Source: a virus. From it: 27,648 nucleotides of DNA. The notes beneath the pieces are model-generated. The model did not search any database and was not told the origin of the DNA. It saw only the letters and a program-made list of their open reading frames with translations. This document shows, in pieces, positions 6,858 to 14,110 of the stretch. The translations under genes and the position numbers were made by a program. Location of the stretch: IMG/VR virus record IMGVR_UViG_3300036715_001365, positions 1 to 27,648 of that record, one strand, 5' to 3'. Position 1 is the first letter of the stretch. Each line of letters starts with the position of its first letter.

Positions 6858-9253
6858 TAGCCGAACCGTGCCGCGGCGACGCCGGCGGTCGTCGTGTCTT
6901 GGGCTGACGTGTACGCCTTGGCGATCGACGCGGGCTCGGTCAGATTGCAGCTCAAATGCCCGATCGAGACGAACAGCCGCGGCTTGCCGTGATCGGGCTG
7001 CACAACGTTGTTGACCCGGCCGTCGATCAGCCCCGGGTGATAGTCATACCCGATAGATTGCATCATGGCCCGGCGCTTGTTCCGCGGCACGCTCGCCTTA
7101 ATCTGGTCGAGCAGTTTGTCGAGCGCGATCGACGATATCCAGCCGCCGGCAAACCCGGGGCGGCCCTCTTCGATCGCTTCCAATATCTCTTGCTCGGCTT
7201 TCCCGAGCGACAGGCGCAGCGCGAGACTGGTCGACGTCGTCGCCGGGGCGCGCACGCAAAGTTGCGCCGGGTCAAGCTCGGCGGTCAGCTCGAAGCTGGC
7301 GAGATAGTCGTTCACGACCGCAGCGCCGTAGTTCGGCCCGTAGTTGTGGTACCGCCGGCGGCCGTACAGCCAGTCGTACAGATCGGGGAAGTAATCGCCG
7401 CCCATGCCGGCTTCGGCTATGTCGGCCGCGCTTTGCTGCGCCGTGTAAAAGATCGAGTAGCGCCGGCTGTCGACGTCGATCGGCACCGCTTCCTTATGGT
7501 TCGTGAAGAGCAAGCCGTTAATCCGGTTGTCGCCGGTCTTCTGGTCGGTGCCCTTGCCTTCGATCGGCGCTCGGTCGTTGGTCACGGTTGCCTTGAAGCT
7601 CTCTAGGAATTCGCGGCGGTGCCCGACGTAAATCTCTTCAATGCCTAGATAAAGATTACCTTGTATCCACGTATTGAATTGGTTTCCGGTCTTCGCCATG
7701 GCGTCGGGGTTGACCAAGTGACTGTAGCGGTGCCCGATCGCGAACGACATTACCCGGTCGAGCAAGGTCTTGCCGTTGCCTTCGGCGCCTTGGATTACGG
7801 GCCACCATTGGAGTTTGACGCCCGGGTTTTGCCGCATGCTCGCCATATAGTGCAGCAATATCGAGCGGTCCCTTTCGTCGGGGAGCATTTTTTCAAGGTG
7901 GCGCAGGAACGGCCCGGGGTCGCCAGCAATGCGCTTCGTGTCGATCGGAAGGTAGGTGTTGACCAGCGTGCGCCCGTCTTCCTGCACGATCGCGCCCGGG
8001 CCGTACTCGGGGCGGAAGCACGTCGTCGAGACGCGCGGGGCAACAAAGATACGCGAGCGGGTGAACGCGTCGAAGGCGCTGTCGACGACCTTGCGGTTTT
8101 CGCCGTCGATCGGGAAAGCGTGACCGCCATAAACGATATCGAACCGGGACTTATCGAGCATATCGCCCGTTGCCGGTATCCAAATCCGGTGCTGGTCGAC
8201 GACGTAAACGCAGCCGGCAAAAAAGCCGAGCTGGTCGGTGCCCGACATAAATTCCTGTCCGGCGTCGCGCAGCTCGATACCAGCCGCCGCAGCAACGTCG
8301 AGCGACGGCGCAACCGTCTCGCGCGCCTTGCAAACGTTCCCGACGACCGACGCGGCCTTCATGATCGTTGTTTCGAGCCAGTCGGGGCGATCGGTCCAAC
8401 GATCGGCGACCAAGGCTGACTGGCACATTAAGTTGCGAATACGTTCGTGGTTTTTGCCGGTCCAAAAGGCAAGGTGCCCGGCGAGCGCGGCGTCGGCCCG
8501 GCTATGGCTGAAGTCGGCTTTATTTGACGGCCATTTCGCGGCGAGCTTGTCGGCGTTGGCGGTCCAAAGGTCTTCGAAGGTCACGGCTTCGTCGCCGCCA
8601 AACGCCGCGGCGGCCGAGCGTTTGCCCGACGCCAGCGCAATTCGTATCAGCGCTTCGTCGTCAGTCGGCCCCGACCACTCTTCGACGGGCTGGTCGGTCC
8701 AACCGGCAATCTCGCCGTGTACGCTCGGGGGGAAGAATTCGGCGACGATCGCGGCGATCGCCGCGCCGGCGTCGAAGCCCGCGTCGCCTTGGGCCTGAAG
8801 CCCGGTCAGCGCGACAAAGCGGTCGTGCGTGTAAAGCTCAAGACCAAGCTGGATATTGCGGCAACTATGCGCCGGGCACGCCCCGCGGCCGATCAGGTGC
8901 AGTCCCTTGCCCGACTGGCTGACTTCAACCGCGGCGCCGGCCAGCCGCGCGCAAAGGCTGTTCGCCAGCCCCGACCAAGCGGGCCCGGCGGGCGTCTCTT
9001 CGAGCGCCCCGTCGATATCGAGAAACCAGAAGCCGTCAGCTTCGTTGAAAACAAACCCGACCGGGCGGCCTGTCGCCGCCGCTTCGTCGTAAGTGTAATG
9101 GTGCGCGGTGTTCGTGACCGCGATGTTAAAGCCGGTCTTGACGTCGACGGGCCGCTTGATCGTCTTGCCCGGGCGGTCAGGGTCGGGCGTCAGCGTGTAG
9201 TTTACAAAGCGCCGGTATGAAGCAAGCGGCGCCAGCGCGGTCGGTAATGTCAT
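6857..9253 (-). CDS. Primase/polymerase-helicase fusion (NrS-1-like PrimPol)
   Basis: 798 aa, starting at ATG 9253 behind GGGGGG. The N-terminal part carries archaeo-eukaryotic primase (PrimPol) signatures: FWFLDIDGA with D79 and D81, SQSGKGLHLIGRG with the conserved histidine H119, and LELYTHDRFVALTG (about 138-151). The C-terminal part has an SF3-like helicase Walker A (GAEGNGKT, K495) and TNHKEAVPIDVDSRRYSIFY, as in the DUF5906/D5-type helicases of phage NrS-1. One protein can therefore prime and unwind at the origin, replacing separate primase and DnaB-type helicase. It lies behind the TetR-like gene (20-bp gap) under the same operator, so its supply is probably set by that regulator. Confidence 0.85.
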   Translation of the reverse strand: MTLPTALAPLASYRRFVNYTLTPDPDRPGKTIKRPVDVKTGFNIAVTNTAHHYTYDEAAATGRPVGFVFNEADGFWFLDIDGALEETPAGPAWSGLANSLCARLAGAAVEVSQSGKGLHLIGRGACPAHSCRNIQLGLELYTHDRFVALTGLQAQGDAGFDAGAAIAAIVAEFFPPSVHGEIAGWTDQPVEEWSGPTDDEALIRIALASGKRSAAAAFGGDEAVTFEDLWTANADKLAAKWPSNKADFSHSRADAALAGHLAFWTGKNHERIRNLMCQSALVADRWTDRPDWLETTIMKAASVVGNVCKARETVAPSLDVAAAAGIELRDAGQEFMSGTDQLGFFAGCVYVVDQHRIWIPATGDMLDKSRFDIVYGGHAFPIDGENRKVVDSAFDAFTRSRIFVAPRVSTTCFRPEYGPGAIVQEDGRTLVNTYLPIDTKRIAGDPGPFLRHLEKMLPDERDRSILLHYMASMRQNPGVKLQWWPVIQGAEGNGKTLLDRVMSFAIGHRYSHLVNPDAMAKTGNQFNTWIQGNLYLGIEEIYVGHRREFLESFKATVTNDRAPIEGKGTDQKTGDNRINGLLFTNHKEAVPIDVDSRRYSIFYTAQQSAADIAEAGMGGDYFPDLYDWLYGRRRYHNYGPNYGAAVVNDYLASFELTAELDPAQLCVRAPATTSTSLALRLSLGKAEQEILEAIEEGRPGFAGGWISSIALDKLLDQIKASVPRNKRRAMMQSIGYDYHPGLIDGRVNNVVQPDHGKPRLFVSIGHLSCNLTEPASIAKAYTSAQDTTTAGVAAARFG

Positions 9254-9273
9254 GGTGCCCCCCGCCGAGCTGG

Positions 9274-9609
9274 TTAAGCTGTTACGCTATCGAGCGCTCG
9301 CTTCTTCAACTCGGCGGGTAGGTCGGCGACCGCGCCGTGCCCGTCGACGATCGCTTGTGCGATGATCGGAAGGCTTTCGGTGCGCACGGCTTCGACGACG
9401 ACCGCGTCGCGCAAAGCGTCGATCGTGCCGAATTCGTGATTTACCGACCCGAGCGCAACGCCGGCCATTTGGGCGACGACGTCGCGGCCAAGGTTGCGGT
9501 ACCCTTTGGTCGCGGCCAGATCGACCGCGGCGCCAAGGATAGCTGACCGGCGCTCGGCCCGTTGTAGGGCGGCGCGTTCTTCTCGGGGTAGGCGGTTGGG
9601 AAGTGTCAT
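9274..9609 (-). CDS. Truncated TetR-like DNA-binding regulator, 111 aa
   Basis: From ATG 9609 (a TTG at 9615 is in frame but would fall before the predicted transcription start). Residues 20-76 read as a TetR N-terminal domain: RRSAILGAAVDLAATKGYRN, then the helix-turn-helix RDVVAQMAGVALGSVNHEFG and IDALRDAVVVEAV, matching the family's AG-V-x-x-G-x-(hydrophobic)-x2-(aromatic)-F shape with N57/H58 in place of the usual Tyr. Normal TetR proteins have about 200 aa. Here only about 35 residues follow the DNA-binding domain, so there is no room for a ligand pocket. It is the first gene behind operator-promoter 3 and the only such regulator in view, hence the best candidate to bind the TTGAC-N6-GTCAA sites and repress itself and the replication genes. 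Confidence 0.75.
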   Translation of the reverse strand: MTLPNRLPREERAALQRAERRSAILGAAVDLAATKGYRNLGRDVVAQMAGVALGSVNHEFGTIDALRDAVVVEAVRTESLPIIAQAIVDGHGAVADLPAELKKRALDSVTA

Positions 9610-9615
9610 GCGCAA

Positions 9616-9644
9616 GACCTAGATTGGCTTGACGGCTTGGTCAA
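9616..9644 (-). promoter_or_regulatory. Operator-promoter 3, driving the TetR-like gene (leaderless)
   Basis: TTGACGGCTTGGTCAA lies at 9629-9644. On the minus strand TTGACC is the -35 and TAGGTC (9621-9616) the -10, with 17-bp spacing. Only six bases (TTGCGC) separate the -10 from ATG 9609, so transcription should start at or next to the A of the ATG and no ribosome binding site fits. Leaderless messages are common for phage repressors and TetR-type genes. Confidence 0.65.
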
Positions 9645-9654
9645 GCGAGAAAAA

Positions 9655-9747
9655 TTAACGACGCAGACGCCCGCGGGCGTGCCCGGCGACGTAGGTAACG
9701 AACAGCGCGTACAGCACAAGCGCGGTGACAATTTTTTCAGCGTCCAT
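9655..9747 (-). CDS. Tiny single-span membrane protein, 30 aa
   Basis: ATG 9747 to TAA 9655, overlapping the end of the previous gene by 11 bp, with AGGAAA 9 bp before the start. The 30-residue product has a short acidic N-terminus (MDAEK), a hydrophobic span (IVTALVLYALFVTYVAG) and a very basic tail (HARGRLRR). By the positive-inside rule the tail is cytoplasmic. It is the last gene of the 11313-9655 operon and ends 11 bp before operator 3. I cannot assign a function; it belongs with the two other mini membrane proteins in operator-controlled operons. Confidence 0.55.
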   Translation of the reverse strand: MDAEKIVTALVLYALFVTYVAGHARGRLRR

Positions 9748-9949
9748 TGAGTAGTTTCCTGCCTTCGGGGGTTGTCATGACGCACGTCCCGGTCAGCCGG
9801 GCGAACGGGCGCCGGGGCGCGCGGGTTACAAGGTCGAGCCGGGTAAAGCTTTCGGCGGTCACGGCGGGGATAATCACGCCGTATTCTGGCGTTTCGTGCC
9901 GGGCGACGTAGTCGAGCTGCGCCAGCCGGCGGCCGGTTAGCTTGGTCAT
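9737..9949 (-). CDS. Hypothetical basic protein, 70 aa
   Basis: ATG 9949 overlaps the upstream stop as ATGA. The protein opens MTKLTGRRLAQLDYVARHET and continues with beta-like segments (YGVIIPAVTAESFTRLDLVT, RLTGTCVMTTPEGRKLLNGR). The end T-x-EGRKLL resembles the last helix or wing of winged-helix repressors, so a DNA-binding role is possible. It overlaps the 30-aa membrane gene downstream. No firm family. Confidence 0.55.
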   Translation of the reverse strand: MTKLTGRRLAQLDYVARHETPEYGVIIPAVTAESFTRLDLVTRAPRRPFARLTGTCVMTTPEGRKLLNGR

Positions 9950-10314
9950 TCGCCAAGCTCCCAACCATCGCACCGGCCGTCTTCGCCGACGGTAGGGCCA
10001 ATGCGGTACGCAACCCGCCCCTGTCCGCCTTTCGATCGAACATACCATTCGCCGGCGCGCGGGTGGTGATTGGTCAGGCCGCGGTAAACGTCGTCGCCAA
10101 GTACGACAACGCCGCGCTGGTTTTTCGTGCCCCGGCCTCCCGGGGGAAGTACCACTTTCTTGCCGGCCCAAGGGTGTGGCGCGGCCATGGCGTCACGCAT
10201 TTTAGCTTGGCGCAGCTCTTTCTTGAAGGCGTACCCTTCTTCGCTCGCCAGCCTTTCGGTGCGAGCCCGAGCGCGGATATCGGCTTGGATTTCCTCTTGC
10301 GTACGGTCGGTCAT
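9946..10314 (-). CDS. Hypothetical protein, 122 aa
   Basis: The true start is ATG 10314 (MTDRTQEEIQADIRARARTE), overlapping the upstream stop as ATGA; the longer frame upstream is a shadow. A helical, highly charged N-terminus (residues 1-45) is followed by a beta-rich part (KKVVLPPGGRGTKNQRGVVV, then EWYVRSKGGQGRVAYRIGP), which could be a small SH3-like barrel. It sits directly after the VRR-NUC nuclease gene, so a nucleic-acid role is plausible but unproven. Confidence 0.55.
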   Translation of the reverse strand: MTDRTQEEIQADIRARARTERLASEEGYAFKKELRQAKMRDAMAAPHPWAGKKVVLPPGGRGTKNQRGVVVLGDDVYRGLTNHHPRAGEWYVRSKGGQGRVAYRIGPTVGEDGRCDGWELGE

Positions 10315-10700
10315 AGTGTCCCTGTCCCTGTTGCAAATTGGGCGTCGCCGCCGTCGGCATTGATCAGCCCGGCCCATGTTCGCTGCGCCTCTTCATGGTG
10401 GAAAAGATCGCCCGAGAGCGCCGGCTTCCAACCGACCGGCTTGCACTCCCGGCTGACAAACTGCGCGATGTACCGGCCGACGTCGTCCATCGTGATCAGC
10501 CGCGGGCGCCAGCCGATAAGATCGCCGCTCTTGATCGCGTCGTTCAACTTGGCGCTGTCGTTGGCGAGCCCGAAGCGCACCGGGCGCCCGTTGCGGTCGA
10601 TCAGCACGCCGACGTTGTTGCGCCATAGCCGCACGTTTCGTTCCGACGCTTCGAGCCTGATCAGGCTTTGAACGTAGGCTTCGCTGGTCGTGTCAGCCAT
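10311..10700 (-). CDS. VRR-NUC family endonuclease, 129 aa
   Basis: ATG 10700 overlaps the upstream stop by 8 bp; the longer frame from 11093 is a shadow. The protein shows the PD-(D/E)XK core of the stand-alone VRR-NUC domain found in many phages: LWRNNVGVL (25-33), SGDLIGWRP with D60, then RECKPVG with E85 and K87 as the E-x-K pair, and an end GGDAQFATG like the family's GG-x-A-x-(V/F). Related enzymes cut branched DNA such as Holliday junctions or act in repair. Here it could resolve replication intermediates before packaging. The length is normal for the single-domain form. Operon neighbours are small unknown genes. Confidence 0.8.
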   Translation of the reverse strand: MADTTSEAYVQSLIRLEASERNVRLWRNNVGVLIDRNGRPVRFGLANDSAKLNDAIKSGDLIGWRPRLITMDDVGRYIAQFVSRECKPVGWKPALSGDLFHHEEAQRTWAGLINADGGDAQFATGTGTL

Positions 10701-10902
10701 TGCCGCGCATGCTCTTTGCGGCGATCGCGTGCCCTTGGGCGGCGCGCTCGAAATACTCGACGCCGAGTGTCGACGCGGCCAGTTCGTACGCCGCGGCGAC
10801 GTAATCATGCCATTGCGGGGTCGTCTCGGGCCAAGGCTCGCCGGTTGCGGGGTCGTCACGCAAGGCGTCGACGGCGGTTCTAGCTGCGGTCTTTTTTGGC
10901 AT
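10693..10902 (-). CDS. Hypothetical protein, 69 aa
   Basis: ATG 10902 with GAAGGAAAA at the right distance; the upstream extension to 10959 is discarded because it overlaps the previous gene in another frame. Basic start (MPKKTAARTAVDALRDDPAT), then a helix rich in aromatic residues (QWHDYVAAAYELAASTLGVE) and a basic helical end (AAQGHAIAAKSMRGNG). It overlaps the nuclease start by 8 bp. No family is recognised. Confidence 0.55.
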   Translation of the reverse strand: MPKKTAARTAVDALRDDPATGEPWPETTPQWHDYVAAAYELAASTLGVEYFERAAQGHAIAAKSMRGNG

Positions 10903-11017
10903 TGGTCTTTTCCTTCGACATACGATCGGCAACGGCAAGCGCGGGGTACGCGGTGCCAAGCCGGTTGATTGCGCGCAGGGCCCGGGCGCGGCGGGTAAAG
11001 TCGGGGCGGTCGGTCAT
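10880..11017 (-). CDS. Small basic protein, 45 aa
   Basis: This short gene runs from ATG 11017 (ATGA overlap with the upstream gene) to TAG 10880, with its last 23 bp overlapping the next gene, whose ribosome binding site lies inside it. The product (MTDRPDFTRRARALRAINRL ending in KEKTNAKKDRS) is strongly basic and probably helical. Support comes from gene spacing alone. Confidence 0.45.
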   Translation of the reverse strand: MTDRPDFTRRARALRAINRLGTAYPALAVADRMSKEKTNAKKDRS

Positions 11018-11313
11018 GCGTCGACGCGAGCCGAGAAGCGCGGCGAGAAAAAGTTTTGCAGCTCGCCGGTTTCGCGGTCGATATGCCGGTCAATCCCGAA
11101 AACGTCGTGCGCGAAGTTGAAATCGTCGGCGGCGAGCAACCGGGTCAAGTCGAGCGGGTTGCCGTTGGCGTGGCATGCCGAAACGTTCATGGCGTGGTGC
11201 TGAACATTCCGCGCCCGGCTCGCACCGTTATGCTGAACGTCGATCGCAGCCGCGCGCTCGGCAATCGACTGAATTACCGTACGGTCGGCGCTATTGGTCG
11301 TGAATTTGAGCAT
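11014..11313 (-). CDS. Conserved-looking phage hypothetical protein, 99 aa
   Basis: ATG 11313 behind GAAGGGAAAG. The motif series DRTVIQSIAERAAAI (10-24), SACHANGNPLDLTRLLAADD (45-64) and FNFAHDVFGIDRHIDRETGE (65-84) resembles an uncharacterised family I recall from several proteobacterial phages, in which the phrase ACHANG-x-PLDL-x-x-LL is the hallmark. The conserved Cys/His residues could bind metal, but no activity is known to me. A stem-loop precedes the gene. It is the second gene behind operator-promoter 4. Confidence 0.65.
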   Translation of the reverse strand: MLKFTTNSADRTVIQSIAERAAAIDVQHNGASRARNVQHHAMNVSACHANGNPLDLTRLLAADDFNFAHDVFGIDRHIDRETGELQNFFSPRFSARVDA

Positions 11314-11333
11314 GGTCTTTCCCTTCAGGGTTG

Positions 11334-11351
11334 GGGGCGCCGTAGCGCCCC
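11334..11351. other. 7-bp perfect stem-loop between two operon genes
   Basis: GGGGCGC (11334-11340), loop CGTA, and GCGCCCC (11345-11351) lie between the stop at 11359 and the ribosome binding site of the next gene. There is no U-tract, so it is more likely an mRNA-stability or partial-attenuation hairpin than a full terminator. Confidence 0.5.
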
Positions 11352-11358
11352 GGGCTGG

Positions 11359-11586
11359 TCAGGTCGTTACGGCATATCGCTTGACGCCGTCGACGGTGCG
11401 GTCGAAGCGGGGATCGCGACCAAGCGGGCAACCGTGATAGAAGCCGCCGTTATAGGTCCATCCCATTTTACGAACATACTGGTCGTAAACGTGGGCGTCT
11501 TCCTCACTCGCGAACCACTTAATGCCGAAGCAAATGCGGCTTTCCATGGCAACGTGATCGGGCAGCACGGCTTGGGTTTTGGGCAT
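11359..11586 (-). CDS. Hypothetical protein, 75 aa; first gene behind operator 4
   Basis: ATG 11586 with AAGGAGAAA at ribosome-binding distance. The protein looks like a small alpha/beta fold: VAMESRICFGIKWFASEEDA, then HVYDQYVRKMGWTYNGGFYH, then CPLGRDPRFDRTVDGVKRYA. The stretch FASEEDA-x3-YDQYVRK-x-G-x-TYNGG resembles short early phage proteins in which a strand-helix-strand unit ends in G-x-P-x-GR-D. The role is unknown; it is the lead gene of an operator-controlled operon. Confidence 0.6.
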   Translation of the reverse strand: MPKTQAVLPDHVAMESRICFGIKWFASEEDAHVYDQYVRKMGWTYNGGFYHGCPLGRDPRFDRTVDGVKRYAVTT

Positions 11587-11608
11587 AATCGTTTCTCCTT
11601 ACAGATAC

Positions 11609-11637
11609 CCAATACAGAAGGTTGACGACGTCGTCAA
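11609..11637 (-). promoter_or_regulatory. Operator-promoter 4: perfect palindrome TTGACGACGTCGTCAA
   Basis: Palindrome at 11622-11637. On the minus strand TTGACG (11637-11632), 17 bp, then TATTGG (11614-11609). The leader reads GGTATCTGTAAGGAG, nearly identical to those at promoters 2 and 6. The palindrome overlaps the stop codon of the helicase gene. An AT-rich CATTTTTCGC lies upstream of the -35. Confidence 0.7.
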
Positions 11638-13283
11638 GCGAAAAATGCTGGCGGCGTCATATTTATTTTTAGCGTCAGCTCGGCCGCGTCTTTCGCTCCG
11701 AGCGTGCGGGCGGTCATGACGTCGACCCCGAAGCGAAACCAAAAGGCTCGGTGTATTTCGCTCGACCCCCAGCCGATCGCGGCGCCCCGCGCGCAGAAAC
11801 CGACCATGGCGGTGCGCAGCGGCCCTTGGGCGTCTTGCCGGGCGGCATGGTGGCGCAGTTGCGGCGCGGCGACAATTTGCGACCAGCCGGCCAGCGCCAT
11901 TTCGCTGCGCCGGGTCGCTTCGTCTTTGTCGACGTCTTCGACCTTGGCGCGCATGGCGGCCAGCACGTCAGGGTGCAGCTCTTCAAGATCGCCGGCGACT
12001 TGGTCGGGGCGCGCACGGCCCGCGGGCAGGGGGGTATGACCGCAATTGGGGCACGCGCGCAGGATTGCCCGGTATGGGTAAAAACATTCGGTACAGACGG
12101 CTATCGGTATCCCGCCACTCGCGCCCGATCGCCCGCCGTCGCGCCTTGCCAGCGACCAAGCCCGGGGAAGGTCAGGCGGCCCTTCATGGCGTACGACGTT
12201 GCCAGCGTGATCAATGATCAGCGCTTTGTCTTTGCCCGGCATGACGCGCAGCGTGCGCCCGAATTGCTGCATATAGAGCGCGAGGCTTTGCGTCGGCCGG
12301 GCCATGCTCGCGACTTCGATCGCGGGCAAGTCGAAGCCTTCCGATATGATATCGACCGCCACGATTTGCTCGACTTCTCGGGCCGCGAACCGGCGCAGGA
12401 TTTGCCGGCGTACATAGTCGTCGGTCTTGCCGGTCAGCGTTTCGGCTTTCACGCCAGCCGTCCGGTACGCCGCGGTCATTTCGGTAGCGGTCACGACGTC
12501 GGTCGCGAAGGTTATCCCGAGCTTGCCCTTGGCCCATTTGAGATACTGCACGACCACGTCGCCGACGATATGCGAGCGCGCCGACGCTTCCCGGCCCTGC
12601 TTGCTCGACCAGTCGCCCGACGCGCCGGCTTCGGCCATAATCTGAAGGTCGCTCGGCGGGCAGATAATCCGGTAATCGGATAGGTACCCTTCGTCGATCA
12701 GCCAGCGCATAGGCGGCCCGCTGACCATGACGTCGGCGACGCCGCCTTGCCCCCGGCCGAGCCCCTTGCCGTCGGCGCGCTTAGGCGTCGCGGTTGGCAA
12801 GAGCCCGCGCACCGCGTCGTTGGTAAACTTCCCGATCGCGTTGTGCCACTTGTTATCAATGACCAGATGGTGCCCTTCGTCGACGACCCAAAGCGTGACG
12901 CTGGCGACCCATGCCGGGGGAAGCTCGGCGCGTACCAGCGTGTCGACACTGGCGACGACGCACAAGGCGCCCGGGTCGTACAGACAGTACCCCAATTCTT
13001 CGACGTGCGCCTTGGCGATCGCCCGGCGGGTCGTCTCGGCGGCAATGATATTGTGCCGGATACCGTACCGCGCGAGCGTTATCGAGAGCTGGCCGACAAG
13101 TTCCTGTCGGTGCGCTATGACGCACGACGCGCCGGCATGCTCGCGCACGATATCAGCCAGCGTGACCGTCTTGCCCCCGCCCGTATCCAGCCGCATAAGC
13201 ACGTTGCGTGCACCATGCTGCCAAGCCTGTACGACGTCGGATTTAAGCTTGGACTGGAAAGGTCGTAAGACCGGAACGGCCAT
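11634..13283 (-). CDS. SF2 DEAD-like DNA helicase with zinc finger
   Basis: 549 aa from ATG 13283 (MAVPVLRPFQSK). The in-frame extension to 13322 would run through the operator, so it is rejected. Motifs in order: Q-like FQ (9-10), Walker A TGGGKT (34-39), motif Ib SVDTL (112-116), Walker B DEGH (135-138), TATP (164-167), motif V DIISEGFDLP (311-320) and motif VI QQFGRTLR (339-346). Then comes a four-cysteine zinc finger (C397, C400, C411, C414) and a helical tail. It resembles the RecQ/RAD25-like phage helicases that unwind DNA in replication or recombination. The gene diverges from the plus-strand replication operon across operator 5. Confidence 0.88.
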   Translation of the reverse strand: MAVPVLRPFQSKLKSDVVQAWQHGARNVLMRLDTGGGKTVTLADIVREHAGASCVIAHRQELVGQLSITLARYGIRHNIIAAETTRRAIAKAHVEELGYCLYDPGALCVVASVDTLVRAELPPAWVASVTLWVVDEGHHLVIDNKWHNAIGKFTNDAVRGLLPTATPKRADGKGLGRGQGGVADVMVSGPPMRWLIDEGYLSDYRIICPPSDLQIMAEAGASGDWSSKQGREASARSHIVGDVVVQYLKWAKGKLGITFATDVVTATEMTAAYRTAGVKAETLTGKTDDYVRRQILRRFAAREVEQIVAVDIISEGFDLPAIEVASMARPTQSLALYMQQFGRTLRVMPGKDKALIIDHAGNVVRHEGPPDLPRAWSLARRDGGRSGASGGIPIAVCTECFYPYRAILRACPNCGHTPLPAGRARPDQVAGDLEELHPDVLAAMRAKVEDVDKDEATRRSEMALAGWSQIVAAPQLRHHAARQDAQGPLRTAMVGFCARGAAIGWGSSEIHRAFWFRFGVDVMTARTLGAKDAAELTLKINMTPPAFFA

Positions 13284-13293
13284 TGGGTACCCC

Positions 13294-13335
13294 GTTAAAT
13301 TTTCGCTTGACCGCGCCGTCAATCCATTTTACCCC
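13294..13335. promoter_or_regulatory. Divergent operator-promoter 5 (replication operon rightward, helicase leftward)
   Basis: TTGACCGCGCCGTCAA at 13307-13322 lies in the 86-bp gap between divergent genes. Rightward: TTGACC, 17 bp, TACCCC (13330-13335), with the AT-rich AAATTTTCGC upstream as at the other copies. Leftward: TTGACG (13322-13317), 17 bp, TTTAAC (13299-13294), giving an almost leaderless helicase message. One bound dimer could block both directions. Both -10s are weak. TACCCCG, the heptamer of the terS-side cluster, also occurs at 13288 and 13330. Confidence 0.6.
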
Positions 13336-13369
13336 GCCGCTTGTCAACCCATTCGGAGCGAGAAAAGCA

Positions 13370-14110
13370 ATGTTTCATTTAGAGATCGGCGGCGACGCCC
13401 CCCGCGTACAGCTTGAAGCCGCCGCCGCTGCGATCGCTGTTTTGCTCGGCACGCCGGCAACGGTCACGGTGTCAACCGCCGACCCCGCCAAGCTTCCCCC
13501 CATGCCTATTGCGACTGCGGTCCCCATGCCGCCCGAGCCGATCGAAGCGACTTACGAGCATGTTCCCTTGCCCGTCGCTGCGCCCACGCTCGCCGACCAG
13601 CTTATCGCTGGCGAAGAGGCCCGCGTCTCCGCGCTCGCCGTTCCGCTCCCGCCCGCTGGCGTCGAAGTCGACAGCCGCGGCTTGCCGCATGACCTTCGAA
13701 TTCACTCGGCCGAGAAGAGCAAAAAGAAAGACGGCGAATGGCGCAACAAGCGCGGGCTCGACCCGGCCTTGCTCGCCACGGTCGAAGCCGAGTTGAAGGC
13801 GACCATGGCCGTACCGGTGCCGGTCGCCGTACCCGCCCCGCCCGCCGGCGACGCCCCCGTCGTTACCGACCCCGCGGCGGCCTTCGGGGCCGTCGAAGTG
13901 CCCCCGCCGCCTGTTGCTGAAGCGGCACCCGAGCCTAACGCCATGGCCGAGTTTGCCCGGGTAATGCGGGTCGTGACGGCCAAGACCAAGGCCGGGCTGG
14001 TCGACGCCGCACTTGTCGCGTCGATCTGCGCGCAGCTCGGAATTCCGAGCGTCAAAGACTTTGTGAAGCGGCCCGACCTTATCCCGGCCTTCGAAGCGCT
14101 GTTGCCGTGA
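13370..14110 (+). CDS. Conserved phage hypothetical protein of the recombination cluster, 246 aa
   Basis: ATG 13370 behind GGAG. Three parts: an N-terminal helical region (residues 1-40), long Pro/Ala/Val linkers, and a central conserved block, DSRGLPHDLRIHSAEKSKKK plus DGEWRNKRGLDPALLATVEA (about 101-140). I recall this block (LPWD-x-RIHS-x-x-K-x-K-x-DG-x-W-x-x-RR) from many phages, where it accompanies nucleases and SSB-like genes. The last about 40 residues (VDAALVASICAQLGIPSVKD, DLIPAFEALLP) form a small helical domain like those ending other phage replication proteins. The biochemical role is unknown. First gene of the plus operon. Confidence 0.7.
   Translation: MFHLEIGGDAPRVQLEAAAAAIAVLLGTPATVTVSTADPAKLPPMPIATAVPMPPEPIEATYEHVPLPVAAPTLADQLIAGEEARVSALAVPLPPAGVEVDSRGLPHDLRIHSAEKSKKKDGEWRNKRGLDPALLATVEAELKATMAVPVPVAVPAPPAGDAPVVTDPAAAFGAVEVPPPPVAEAAPEPNAMAEFARVMRVVTAKTKAGLVDAALVASICAQLGIPSVKDFVKRPDLIPAFEALLP

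Noticed and set aside
7661-8419. Long plus-strand frames opposite the PrimPol-helicase
   Set aside because: They are shadows of a gene with primase and helicase motifs and have no operon context.
12697-13416. Plus-strand frames crossing the divergent promoter
   Set aside because: They overlap helicase motifs Ia-III on the other strand and run through the operator-promoter.
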